Shown piece by piece: positions 31,475 through 42,992 of a DNA stretch of 64,000 nt. Below the pieces are notes generated by a model. It did not search any database. It was given only the letters and a program-made list of their open reading frames with translations, and had not been told where the DNA came from. A program made the position numbers and the translations under genes. Source of the DNA: Dactylorhiza incarnata (taxonomy: Eukaryota > Streptophyta > Magnoliopsida > Asparagales > Orchidaceae); the NCBI GenBank assembly GCA_033032865.1, contig JAWHQI010000166.1, positions 4,340,001 to 4,404,000 on the forward strand, read 5' to 3'. Numbering within the stretch: position 1 is the first letter of the stretch; every line of letters begins with the position of its first letter.

Positions 31475-34409
31475 ATGGATCTAGCGATTGTTGAGAAGGG
31501 GCTTCTGGGCATTTTCGCAGCGGTGACGATCGCCATCCTGTTGTCGAAGATCCGAGGGAAGCGATTCAAGCTCCCTCCGGGGCCATTTCCGGTGCCGATA
31601 TTCGGGAACTGGCTCCAAGTCGGAGACGACCTCAACCAACGCAATCTCGTCTCCCTCGCTAAGAAGTTCGGCGACATCCTCCTCCTCCGAATGGGGCAGC
31701 GCAACCTTGTCGTCGTCTCATCGCCCAATCTGGCACGCGAGGTCCTCCACACTCAGGGCGTCGAGTTTGGATCCCGCACCCGGAACGTCGTCTTCGACAT
31801 CTTCACCGGAAAGGGGCAGGACATGGTGTTCACCGTCTACGGCGAGCACTGGCGCAAGATGCGGCGCATCATGACCGTCCCCTTTTTCACCAACAAGGTC
31901 GTGCAGCAGTATCGATACGGTTGGGAGGACGAGGCCGCCCGCGTCGTCGAGGACGTGCGTGCGAATCCCAAGGCGGCGACGGAGGGGATCGTGATTCGCC
32001 GCCGTCTGCAGTTGATGATGTACAACAATATGTATCGGATTATGTTCGATCGGAGGTTCGACAGCGAGGACGATCCTCTGTTCCTCAAACTCAAGCAACT
32101 CAATGGCGAGCGCAGCCGCCTCGCTCAGAGCTTTGAGTACAATTACGGAGATTTCATTCCCATTCTCCGGCCGTTGCTCAGGGGATATCTCAAGATCTGC
32201 AGGGAGGTTAAAGAGAGGCGGATCAGCCTTTTCAAGAGTTATTTCGTTGAGGAGAGGAAGTGAGTATTATTTTCCATTAACAAAAAATATGATGAATAAT
32301 TATGGATTTAGTGTGATCAATATTGAACTGATATTGGCGTATGAATTTTATGGATGCAGAAAGTTGGCGAGCACGAAGCCGATTGACAACGCTGGGTTAA
32401 AGTGCGCCATAGATCACATTCTTGAGGCAGAGAAGAAGGGCGAGATCAACGAGGATAACGTCCTCTACATCGTTGAAAACATCAACGTGGCTGGTATTCG
32501 ATCTTCTGCTTTCTGTTCGATCGCCAAGTTTTTTTTATTTCTACTTTTTTTGTAAGTTCCCTTTTTTTATTTTTTTCCTGCACTCAGACGCACAAAAACT
32601 ATGTGCGTTGAGCGCAAACCAAGCCGTCCATCGCTCAGTTTTATTTTTACTTATTTTTAAGTCCCTTTTTTCCGGGCCATGGGATGAAATGTTGGATGTG
32701 ATAGTGCCGCTCGAAGCATCCGACTGAGGATCAAAGTGGAATCCCCTATCCATTGCCCTAGGTAAGTATAAATAGGCAATTCTTAGGAGTATTTACGGGT
32801 ATCGAGTATCCGTGTACACGAAATGACCCGTTAAGCCTCCGAACCCGTTTATCATCCAAATATACATCAACATGATGAACCAGTTGCATTGGCAGCACTG
32901 CGCATATAGAGTTATGTGCACACGCACCCAATTATCTCTCTTTTTGGATTTTTTTTTCATGCACTCACGCACAAAAGATGTGCGCGTCGAGCGCAATCTA
33001 AGCCATTAGCTCAGTTTTCTATTTTTTACTTTTTTTAAGCCCCGATTTTTTCCAGTCATGTTTGATGGACCACTTCGCTGTGCTGATAGAGGTATGTGCG
33101 CATGCACACCTAATTATCTTTTTTTATTGTGCGCTCGACGCACAAAATCTGTGCGTCGAGCGCATTAGTTAATGTGCGCGCCCACCTAATTATATCTCCT
33201 GTTTTTTAGCTTCAAATTAAATATTATTATCAAATTGTTATAAATTGTAATTATTGAATATTTTATCTCATGATTGTTACGCTAAATTGTATTGTTTGGA
33301 GATTAGCTTTTAACATCAGGAGTGGAAACAAATGAATTGTGTACTAATGTTCACCTAAAACTTCCATTTGTAATAATTAGTCCCGGATAAGTTAATTAAT
33401 ATACTAATTATTGTTATAATCTTAGGAAGAAGTTGGAATTATATAACTGTGGTCCCCACTTATTATACTGTTCACCAGTAATTCCAATTTATATTTGTTT
33501 TAAGTGTAGATTTGATGGAAAAGCTACAATTAGGCCTCTTTAAACATAATTAGGGGAAGATGAACTCTAAACTTAATTTTAGGTTTAATACCTATTAAAT
33601 TATTATTATTATTAAAAAAATTAAAGTTGGGCGAAAAGAACGCCGCCTGAATAGATAGGGTCAATATGTATTAGTATTATATAAGTGAATATTACACCTT
33701 GGACATCAATTATATTTTATTGTTTAATAACATCGTTGTGTTAAAAATAAAAACTAAATATTTTGTAGTAAAATAAAATATCAAAGAATAGAGAAAATGA
33801 AAACTAAAATAAATTAGGCCAAAAAACAACCTAAAATGCGCTAAAAAGTTACATAAAATATGAAAAAATTAAAATTAGGATATAATAACTTAATAATAAC
33901 TTAAAATATATTTTTTTGCGTGTTTCGTGGATCCAATGGATAAAAAAAATACCCACGGTGCTCTAAGTACGGGATGCGGCTAGTTTTTAAAAGTTGAAAT
34001 GTAAGAGACTAGAGAGAATCTATGAATTAATTTTATTGATAAATAATTCTGTTAGGATATAAGGAATAAAAAAACAAAATATTTTGTGTGTATTATTGTT
34101 CATATTTTATTATAAGTAATTTTTTTAGAAAAGAATGGCTGCTGATTTCAGTGAAGCACCAAAACGCCATGTTTGTTTTCTTTTTATTTTTGTTACATTA
34201 TTATATTTTTTAAAAATCTCAAAGGTAGAGAGAAAATAAAATAATTAAATTTTGATATATATGGGAGCAAAAATGAATTCCAGGAATATAAGTTATAATA
34301 TTCTGGCGAGTATAACTGCTCGCCCAAGATAACACAAATTCTCACCTGAGATATCTTTTCTGATATCCTGGCGAGCAAAAAAGACCTTGTGGCTTATGGG
34401 TTATCATTT

Positions 34410-34485
<76 letters not shown>

Positions 34486-35050
34486 TTAACTACTATATAG
34501 AAGAAGTTGTTTTTGGTGCAACATTCAAAATTGCCAAATATAGCCTCATTCTTTTACTCCAATGACTTAATATATATTATAAAAAAAATGAAAATTCATA
34601 AAATATAATGACTAATTGTGTAATTACACAAAATTTCTATAATAAAAATAATAATGGAAATACATAATATTCAAAAGTAATTAGTAGGCATCATAAACCT
34701 ACAATGGTAGGTTATCATTACGCCTACAAAACTAATTTCAAAATACAATGACTCACTTTAAAATGATTTTTTGTTGAAATATAAATATTTTTGAAAAAAA
34801 TAATCATAAAATATTGATGTATATTTTCTTACGGTCATTTTGAGTACTCATATGTATATGTTGCGGGCGAAGCCCGCCGTCGCCGGCCGAGTACTGTTGA
34901 ATGCGAGCGCAGCCCGCTAAGAGTCAGCGAGCACGGGTGAAGCCCGTGCGAGCATCTTCACACGGACTTTATGCGGGCGAAGCCCGCATTGATGCGGCCG
35001 AAGGCCGCCCGAGAGCATCGAGCGCGGGCGTAGCCCGTGCGAAGATGCTC

Positions 35051-35113
<63 letters not shown>

Positions 35114-35128
35114 TGAGAGGCACGGGCT

Positions 35129-35159
<31 letters not shown>

Positions 35160-37402
35160 TAAGGCCAAGTGCGACAGTACCCGGCCGGCAACGGCGGGCT
35201 TCGCCCGCCCTCTTGACGGGCTTCGCCCGTCTCCGCAGAACATATACATATGAGTACTCAAATTGACCGAACAAAAATTTTATTTAATATTTTAATATCG
35301 TTTTTTTTTTCAAAAACATTTATATTTTAACAAAAAAATCATTTTAAAGCTGGTCTAATGATAACCTAGGTCTAATGATAACCTATCATAGTAGGTGTAG
35401 GAGGTCTACTAAAAAGCTTTTGGATTTTATGGATTTTCATCATTATTTTTATTACAGGCATATAGTGTAATTACATAAATTGTCATTATATTTTATGAAT
35501 TTCTATTTTTTTCATAATATATGTTAAGTCATTGGAATAAAAGAACGAGACTATATTTGGCAATTTTAAATATATATATATATCATCATCATCATATATA
35601 AAGAAATATGAAAGCCATGAATTTTAAATCCATTGAAATGATTACAGCCGTCGAATCTGGCATGATATTTCATCAGCCGTCGAATCAAACCGCTCCCCCT
35701 CTCTCCATTTTTTCATAGGTCTCCTAAACTTACTAGGGACGACCTAAACCTACTAGGGAGTGACCTAAAACTATGTTAAAATAATTGAATTTGAATCAGG
35801 TATCGCCAAAAATACGCTACGCGACATTAACATATATCTTGCCCCGATGAAGCCTCACAATCTGTATAGCCTACCCAAAATACGTCATTTTCAAATATTA
35901 AATGTTGTTTTTTTTTTAATTTATACTTGAATAGATAACTTAATCCCACGATGTGGACTAAATTTGAGCAAGATTATATATATATACCTTAAACCCTAAA
36001 TTTGAGCAAGATTATATATATATACTCTAAACCCTAAATTTGAGCAAATTTAGTCTCACATCGTGGGATTAAGTTATCTATTTCGGTATAAATTAAAAAA
36101 ATAGAATTTAATATTTGAAAATGACGTATTTTTGGTAGGCTACACAGATTGTGAGGCTTCATCGGGGCAAGATATATGTTAATGTCGCGTAGTGTATTTT
36201 TTGCGGTACCTGATTCAAATTCAATTAGTTTAACATAGTTTTAGGCCACTCCCTAATAGGTGTAGATCGTCCCCTAGTAGGTTTAGGAGACCTATGGAAA
36301 AAATGAAGAGAGAGGGAGCGGTATATCCGACGGCCCATACTACCTAAATCAATTATATGTGAATTAAATTGTGGGATCACATGGGACATTAAATTTGACA
36401 CGTGACTTTATGATAACCATCAAAAAAGGAAAGCGTTTTCTTCTTTCAGGGAGTTTGGTTGGTGTATAAGCTGTGGCTACTATAAATTGAAGAACATTTT
36501 TTCATTTACTCTCCCTCTTACATATAATTATTATTATCATAATGTGCTATATTGTGTTCACCCTAGCATTATTATCACCGTACATTTCTCAAAGGGAATT
36601 TTTGTATTATTATTTTTTATGCTGGCCCTCAAGTTTCATTAATTAATTTGGGAAATTAATTAAAATGGAATGATTGAGATTATTTTAATGGTACTAATTT
36701 AGTATCATTATAATTAAATAACTGAGATTGTTCCGACAGTCCTGTACGTGTTTTTTTTTTCACTTCATATATACTGCTGAGAATTTCTATTAATTTGCAG
36801 CAATCGAAACGACCCTTTGGTCAATCGAATGGGGCATTGCGGAGCTGGTGAACCACCCGGATGTTCAACGGAAGGTCCGGTCGGAACTGGACTCCGTGCT
36901 CGGCCCCGGCGTACAGGTGTGCGAGCCGGACGTCCCCCGCCTCCCCTACCTTCAGGCGGTGGTGAAGGAGACCCTCCGCCTGCGAATGGCCATCCCGCTC
37001 CTCGTCCCCCACATGAACCTCCACGACGCCAAGCTCGGCGGCTACGACATCCCGGCCGAGAGCAAGATTCTCGTAAACGCCTGGTGGCTCGCGAACAACC
37101 CGGCCCACTGGAAAAACCCCGAAGAGTTCCGGCCGGAGCGGTTCCTGGAGGAGGAGGCCAAGGTGGAGGCCAGCGGCAACGACTTCCGCTACATTCCGTT
37201 TGGCGTCGGCCGCCGCAGCTGCCCCGGCATAATCCTCGCGCTCCCCATCCTCGGAATCACCCTCGGACGCCTCGTGCAGAACTTCGAGCTCCTTCCGCCG
37301 CCCGGGGTGGAGAAGATCGACACCACGGAGAAGGGAGGCCAGTTCAGCCTTCATATTCTCAAACACTCCACAGTCGTCGCCAAGCCCAGAGCCGCCTTCT
37401 GA
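31475..37402 (+). CDS. C4H: trans-Cinnamate 4-monooxygenase (cytochrome P450 CYP73A)
   Basis: Hydroxylates trans-cinnamate to p-coumarate with NADPH and P450 reductase; an ER-membrane enzyme of the phenylpropanoid pathway. Exons 31475-32259, 32360-32493 and 36801-37402 join in frame to 506 residues, the usual family length. Splice borders are GT...AG; intron 1 is 100 bp and intron 2 is 4307 bp. Seen: an N-terminal membrane anchor (residues 9-24), the proline hinge PPGPFPVP (34-41), the I-helix stretch AAIETT (306-311), KETLR (362-366) and the heme loop [10 protein letters not shown] (440-449) with ligand Cys447. The ATG at 31475 gives the canonical MDL start; an upstream in-frame extension is leader. 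All key residues are present and no lesion is visible. Coding exons are GC-rich relative to the flanks. Confidence 0.97.
33130..33164. repeat. Perfect 14-bp inverted repeat (hairpin) in intron 2
   Basis: TGCGCTCGACGCAC, 7-nt loop, GTGCGTCGAGCGCA. Diverged copies lie near 32585-32615 and 32965-33000. Confidence 0.85.
34411..34483. repeat. TA microsatellite
   Basis: About 36 uninterrupted TA units in C4H intron 2. Confidence 0.95.
34526..35568. mobile_element. Fold-back MITE 1 in C4H intron 2
   Basis: Arms of about 390 bp are inverted copies: AAAATTGCCAAATATAG at the left against CTATATTTGGCAATTTT at the right, continuing inward through the GAGTACTCATATG region. The inner arm ends carry GC hairpins such as GCGGGCGAAGCCCGC. 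The centre is a TA run (35054-35110) and a C run (35131-35156). No protein; apparent frames there are repeat translations. Target duplication not resolved. Confidence 0.85.
35674..36336. mobile_element. Fold-back MITE 2 in C4H intron 2
   Basis: The left arm from 35674 (GCCGTCGAATCAAACCGCTC) is the inverse of the right arm ending 36336. Arms pair for about 270 bp (for example CGTCATTTTCAAATATTAAA against its inverse near 36110). The centre has a duplicated AAATTTGAGCAAGATTATAT. Confidence 0.85.
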
Positions 37403-37810
37403 TGCCTGGCTTTCAAATTCAAAATTTGGTGGGTGCTCCGCACGGTTCGCACACGTTTGGCTGTCGGTTGGTTCCTGTGCTAGGAATTGTTTCCTACAAC
37501 TAATTCCGTCGTGTTTATAGAAGCCTAGTGAATTGCTGCTTTTTGTATTAATTCTCAATGTCCCGCCGCTTGACGCAATGAAATCGTGCCTTTGTGAATT
37601 TGAGCTAATCTAAGCCTGGATGCCAGCTGGGTAGTGGGGCCCGCCCTAGTGATTGATTGATCCTTTTTTTTATACAACTTGTGAATGATCTTTGACCAAG
37701 TACTGCACATCGACACATTTTTATTAATGCTTCCTCCCCACGATCTTTAGTTGTAATATTTTCTCTCTGTTTGGTCAAGTGGTTGGAGGCTTGTACATGG
37801 TGCGCGAACC
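37403..37810 (+). other. 3' UTR and downstream of C4H
   Basis: Likely polyadenylation signal AATGAAA at 37577-37583 in a T-rich context. Beyond about 37620 nothing is recognised. Confidence 0.5.
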
Positions 37811-38025
37811 AATGGATATTGCTCAGTTGGTAGAACTCTGCTCTTACAATTGGGTCGTTGCGGGTTGGATGTCTAATTGTCCAGGCCGTAATGATAGTAT
37901 CTTGTACCTGTACCAGGTGGCTCACTTTTTCTTAGGAATGGGCAAGAGGACGGAAACATGCCACCGAAAGACTCTACTGAGACAAAAAATGGGCTGTGTG
38001 GAGGAGGTAGAATTGGCAGTTTGAC
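37811..38025 (+). other. Nuclear plastid DNA insertion: trnA-UGC 5' exon and group II intron start
   Basis: GATATTGCTCAGTTGGTAGA is the 5' half of plastid tRNA-Ala. The anticodon-loop stretch is CTCTTACAA where the plastid gene has CTTGCAA, and the intron start TTGGGTCGTTGC follows at once. Plastid intron text continues (GGTTGGATGTCTAATTGTCC, AATGATAGTATCTTGTACCT, GAAACATGCCACCGAAAGAC). It is a decayed copy with no 3' exon, not a working tRNA gene. Confidence 0.85.
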
Positions 38026-40089
38026 ATTACAATAATCCATTCGAACAACAACTAATAGCTGCTCAGAAAAACGAGCGCTGAAAATATCGCAAAATTCCGG
38101 TCATTATAAGTGTTAAGAATGATTGTACTTGGGGAGTTAAAAGTTATCTTTATATTTATAAGTGTGCAGTGCTTCTATCAAACATATTTTGACTTGGCGG
38201 GTAGTTACCATTCGTGGAGATCACGATATCGTTCAAGTTGTGGTTATGGACCACTAAAAGTAGTTTCTAATTACTTTTATATTCTTCCACCCGGGCTCTG
38301 TTTGGTGGAGCGATTTTGGAGTGATTTGCCGCTGTTTTTTCCACCGCCCCGCCAAGCGTCGAAATAGTGTGAATCGTGTAGCTCAGCGGCGGGTACTCGT
38401 TCTTCTCTCGACTCTCCCTTTCCGACAACCCAGCATCGAAGCCGCTCCAGATCTCGCCATCCGCGTCCCTGCTTGTCGAGGAACTAGCGTCGAAGTCCTT
38501 CAACGTCCACGATTCTCTCTTCATACACCTCCTTCTGACAACCATCTGCTCGGATGCTCCAGTTATCGCCGTGGACTTCCGTTCCCCCTCAAGGAACCGG
38601 CAACTGCTTCTTCTTTTTGTTCTGCTCGAAGGTGCTCCAATCCTTAATTGTCGTTGAAATGCTTTCCGTCCACCTCCATTTTTCCGGCTTCATGTTGAGG
38701 CGCCAAATTTTCATTTTCATGTCGGTGATATTTTGAAATCTGAATGTTAGTTTTGTGATATCTGAAATATGAATGTTAGATCTGTGATGTCCATGACAAA
38801 TCCCCATTTTCCTGCTTCATGTTTGTGCCAGATCTTTTTGCGAGATTCTTTTTCTAGATCAAATACAATGATGAATCATAATCTCTGCAATTGCATTAAA
38901 ATAAAGAACAACAAAAGGAATTTTAAGGATACAACGCAGTGAAGATTTTGTTCATCTCAGGATTTAAGATATGAAATCATAATGCAGTTCTCCATTGATT
39001 GATATTTTTGTTCATTGCTTTGATGTCTGAGTTAACTTTTTTTTCACATTTTAATAATTATTTTACTAAAAAATCTCCACACAATTATTCTTACAAAGTG
39101 GCAAATCAGTTTTGAATTTCTAAACAGCATTGCAATTATTGTTCCTCCAAACAATTTTATAATTTCTCTCCCCCACTCTTCAATACAGCAGATTATTTCA
39201 CCAATATTTTTATACATCGAGGAAAAGTGAATTTCACCGGTTCAAATGAATCCATACAAATCATCTCCTTGCACCAATATTTGTTTATACAAATGAATCC
39301 AATTTTATTTACGTTTATACATAACGAGTGACAGTGCACGGGGGCCTCTCGTGCCCCACCCGACAGTATCCCGGACATGACATTGCCCCGGTGCAACGGC
39401 GCTCCTGCGGCTCGCAAACCCCCGAGCGATATACTCCGTCAGTCGCTCGATTTACCGTGTGCACGGGATTTGTGAGCGGCTGGGAGAACACTTGTTTTAT
39501 TATAGATAGAAGACTATGCTTATATGAGAGCACCTTTTTTAAAATTAAAGAAAAAACACGTAAATTAAAGAAATTGAAAATTTTGTAATGGAGAAAGGTA
39601 AAATTGAAAAATTGAATGTTTCACCAAATGGTGTTTTCTCCTATTCAAGGTTAGAAAATAGTACTTTTGGTTTGCTTGGGCTGAAACATAAAAGAGTGCT
39701 TGGTCGGACCTCCGCAGATAGAGACAGAGATGATTGTATGGTGCATTGAAAAAATCTCGCGCTATATCGTCCTGAAGATAACAGTGCTTCTTTCAGAGAT
39801 GTTGAAGAAGCTATGAGTAGAGAAGAAAATGGAGCCGACGAGATCAAAATTGGTTGCAGCAATCTCAACTATATTTACACATGTCAACTCCACAAAAATT
39901 AGTTAAACTAGTTAGCTGTCATGTCATATTCCTCTTCTAATCAAAAAGAAATTTGAACGTCTTCACCTTCCTGAAGTCTTTTCTCTCTCATCCAGCCACT
40001 ATTTTTGATATATAAATAATCGAAATTCATTGTCTTGACGAGAAAAATCCAAATTCCGCATTCATTTTGCAAAAATTATTGGGTAGGGT

Positions 40090-40125
<36 letters not shown>

Positions 40126-40375
40126 AATGCCACCCCGATTAATATATATGTATAGATATAACTGTTTTTTGCTATCCAATAGTTATTAATATATATTATT
40201 AGAGATATTTTTTTTCTTCAATTGCAGATTAATATATTATATTAGATATATAGAGGTTATTAATATACATAATTATGAATAGTATTATCAGTATATATTA
40301 TTAGACGAGAGACCTGTGCACTCTCTCTCTCTCTCTTTCGTGTGTATGTGTATGTGTGTGTGTGTCTGTGTATGT
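38026..40375. other. Intergenic DNA, mostly unassigned
   Basis: 38290-38660 is moderately GC-rich and begins GGGCTCTGTTTGGTGG, which resembles a DNA-transposon end, but no partner end was found. 39325-39480 is a GC-rich island with no frame I trust. 40094-40122 is a run of about 29 G. 40190-40375 has TA/TTAA-rich, CT and GT microsatellites. No gene seen. Confidence 0.5.
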
Positions 40376-40512
40376 GATGAGCAGTTTATATACTCATCTT
40401 TTAATATAGTTTTAATATTATTTTAACTTGAATTTTTCTAATTTATATGAAATATCCTAAACAAATTACATCTTTTCATATTTATGTACTAACTTGCATT
40501 TATTTTCTGATT
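40376..40512 (+). repeat. Fragment resembling an Athila-like LTR 5' end
   Basis: TGATGAGCAGTTTATATACTCATC has the same terminal inverted pattern (TGATGAG ... CTCATC) as the LTR starts at 3861 and (minus) 58428. It is truncated against copia-F gag. Confidence 0.3.
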
Positions 40513-40958
40513 TTTTGAGCCAGCAGCCCTTCTTGGTGGAGAAGTAGACATCCTTGCTTTGCTCTTCTTGGAGCTCTCAGCTTTGAGAGCCACAACCCTC
40601 TCGGCCTCTCTCTTGCATGAGGCCTGGTGGATGTGTCCTCCTTCCTTGCAGATAGCTGCATCTCATAGGAGAACAACTTTCCAAACAGTGTATGGGGAGG
40701 AGTCTCACCCAGCTTTGCCACCTCTCCGATGACACAAATCTTTGTATCCCAATCTCTAGTTAGAGATCTCAGGAATCTATCATTCAGCTAATAATAAGTG
40801 AAGACCCTTTCATAGGTCTTCAGCTCATTCACTATTCTGAAGAACCTCTCATAGCAGTCAGCTATGCATTCCAGGCTTTGTTGCCTGAAGGATTCATACT
40901 CCTGATTAAGGAGGGATTTCTTATCATCCCTCACTTCTTCAGTACCTTCCATGTACAC
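40513..40958 (-). pseudogene. Copia-F gag, C-terminal fragment
   Basis: Reads MEGTEEVRDDKKSLLNQEYE, then YERFFRIVNELKTYERVF, a stop, LNDRFLRSL, WDTK and GETPPHTLFGKLFSYEMQLS. It is parallel to copia-D gag (MEGTEEVRDDRRSLLNQEYE; EPQILFGKLLSHELKLS). It is continuous, across copia-D and copia-C, with 47583-47646 and 54376 onward. Dead. Confidence 0.8.
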
Positions 40959-42915
40959 TGTTGGGTATTGTAGCCACAATTACCTTGATTTGAATATGTG
41001 TCCCTTGAACTAAGATGAATTGATATTGTATTTGATGTTGCTATCTAGCGTGTGTTTGCAGATTATAAATGACTAAGTACAAACCAATGTCAGGTTTCAA
41101 TGAGTCATAAAACACAGGTTTATGCAATGTAATTTCTCATTGTGTAGACCAAGCTGTTGACTTATGTGGAATCTGTCTATTGGGATGTACTTCATATTCA
41201 AACACAAAGAAATTGCCAAGAGAAATTGATGCTGATCTGGAAGAAACATTTTTCCTAATTATTCAGGAATTCGTCGAACGCAGGAAGGAGTTCATCGAGC
41301 TCTGTTCGACGAACTGAAGAGCTTTCGTCAATCGCAGTTTTTCTGAACTGAAGTGTGTTCGTCGAACGCAGGCTAGAGTTCGTCGAACGCAGAGCATTGG
41401 GCGTTCGTCGAACGCAGAGCATTGGCCGTTCGTCGAACGCAGCTTTGAGTTCGTCGAATGCAGAGTTTTGTCGAGTTCGTCGAACGCAGTTTGAATTGAT
41501 TTCGTTGATCGTCGAGCTCCGTTCGACGAACTGAAGTTGTTTCGTCGAATGCAAGTTTACCGAGATTGAATTGTTTCGTCGGCCGCCGTTCGTCGAGCGC
41601 CGTTCGACGAAGTGAAGAAGGTTCGTCGATCGCTGTTATGCTGAATTGAAAGGTTTCGTCGATCGCAGTTCTTCGAGCTCCGTTCGACGAACTGAAGTGG
41701 TTTCGTCGAACGCAGCTTTACTGAAGCAAAAGTGGTTTCGTCGATCACATTCGTCGATCGTCGTTCGACGAAGGGAAGAAATGATTTCGTCGAGCGCTGT
41801 TCCGTTCGAAGAATTTTTATCAGACGACAATTTTGCTCTGCGCTGTTTCGTTTTTCAAATCCCGTCGGATTTAAGGAATGTTCTCCTTAATTCCTGCATA
41901 CAGCCATTGGAGAATAATTTTCCTTAATTCCTGCTGATAGCCGTTGGAGAAGAAATCCTCCTTAATTCTTGGTACTGCCATTGAAATAAATCTTGCCTAA
42001 TATCTGCATACAACCGTTGGAAAATATTCTTCCGTAAGTCTTGCTTATAGCCGTTGGAGAGGAGGTCTCTATATATATTCCCTTTAGATTTTTCGTACAG
42101 GCTAATGGTTATAATCGTGATTCGAAAATAAACAGAAGAAGATCACAAGAATTCTGTCTGCGCCCCGTTCGTTCTCGCAAAGTCTTTTGCCGCTTCCGAC
42201 AAATTTGTTGGTGATTCTTCTTGAAGAAAAGAGAAAAATAGATCTCTGATTTCTGTTTCTATAAAGCTTCTTTCAGATCTAGTTTTTCTCCTAAGTTTCA
42301 GATCAAGCTTTCAAGAAAAAGTTTCTTCTTCCTCTCTCTAGATCCAGATTTTCTATTCTTTCAAGGAAGAAGAAGTTCTCTCATTTTCAGATCTGATCAA
42401 GTCAAATCTCCAGAAGATTTTAAGAAGATTGTTTTTTCAATCTAAAGTTTTGTAAAAATCCTGTACATATCTTTGTAGGAAGTTTTACTTCCGAGTTTTG
42501 TAGGAGTTTTACTCCGAGTTGTAGGAGCGTTGTCTCCGAGCTTGTAGGGAGTTTTTCTTCCGACTTTGTAGGAGTTTTACTCCGAGTTGTAGGAGCGTTG
42601 TCTCTGAGTTTGTAGGAAGTTTTCCTTCCGAGTTTGTAGGAGCCTTGTCTCCGAGTTGTAGGAGTGGTGACTCCGAGTTGTAGGATTATTCATAATCCGA
42701 GAATAGTGAAGTAGCCTAGTCTAGCCGGTCATGCTAGATAGGTGAGGTGGAAAGTGGACTACCGACATCGGGGAACCACTATATATCCTTGTGTTGTGCT
42801 GTGCTCTTTTGGTTTCTGTGCGCTTTTATTCAAAGTTTTTAATTCCGCAAAAAGCCATAGAATCCACCTATTCACTCCCCTCTAGGTGATTTAGGATCGC
42901 AACTAGATACTTTCA
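40959..42915 (+). repeat. Copia-D 5' LTR
   Basis: TGTTGGGTATTG ... ATACTTTCA. 41268-41815 is an array of TTCGTCGAAC/TTCGACGAA motifs, upstream of a TATA-like CTATATATATT near 42068. 42474-42704 is an array of GGAGTTTTACTCC mini-hairpins. Confidence 0.93.
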
Positions 42916-42917
42916 AT

Positions 42918-42929
42918 TGGTATCAGAGC
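42918..42929 (+). other. Copia-D primer binding site
   Basis: TGGTATCAGAGC, initiator tRNA-Met type, two bases after the LTR. Confidence 0.93.
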
Positions 42930-42992
42930 AAGTTTGTTCTCCAAAGGTTAACACCTTGAACAAGATCTTCTAATCTAGTTGCAAGAGCAAGT

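Larger units (their letters stand above)
32494..36800 (+). other. Intron 2 of C4H, expanded by repeats
   Basis: Unusually long. It holds a repeated dyad region (about 32577-33170), AT-rich sequence with nothing recognisable (33170-34400), a TA microsatellite (34411-34483) and two fold-back elements (34526-35568, 35674-36336). The stretch 36340-36780 is AT-rich without features. Confidence 0.9.

Noticed and set aside
34901..35274. Tyr-Ile repeat proteins
   Set aside because: Translations of a TA microsatellite and a C run inside a fold-back element.
36821..37558. Long antisense and alternative-frame reading frames over C4H exon 3
   Set aside because: They are by-products of the GC-rich P450 exon; the P450 frame explains the sequence and its key residues.
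37811..37860. A tRNA gene
   Set aside because: Only the 5' half of a plastid tRNA-Ala is present, with a mutated anticodon and group II intron text following; no 3' half.
39325..39480. Helitron end or structured RNA in the GC-rich island
   Set aside because: No CTRR terminus with a preceding hairpin, and no matching 5' end, could be found.
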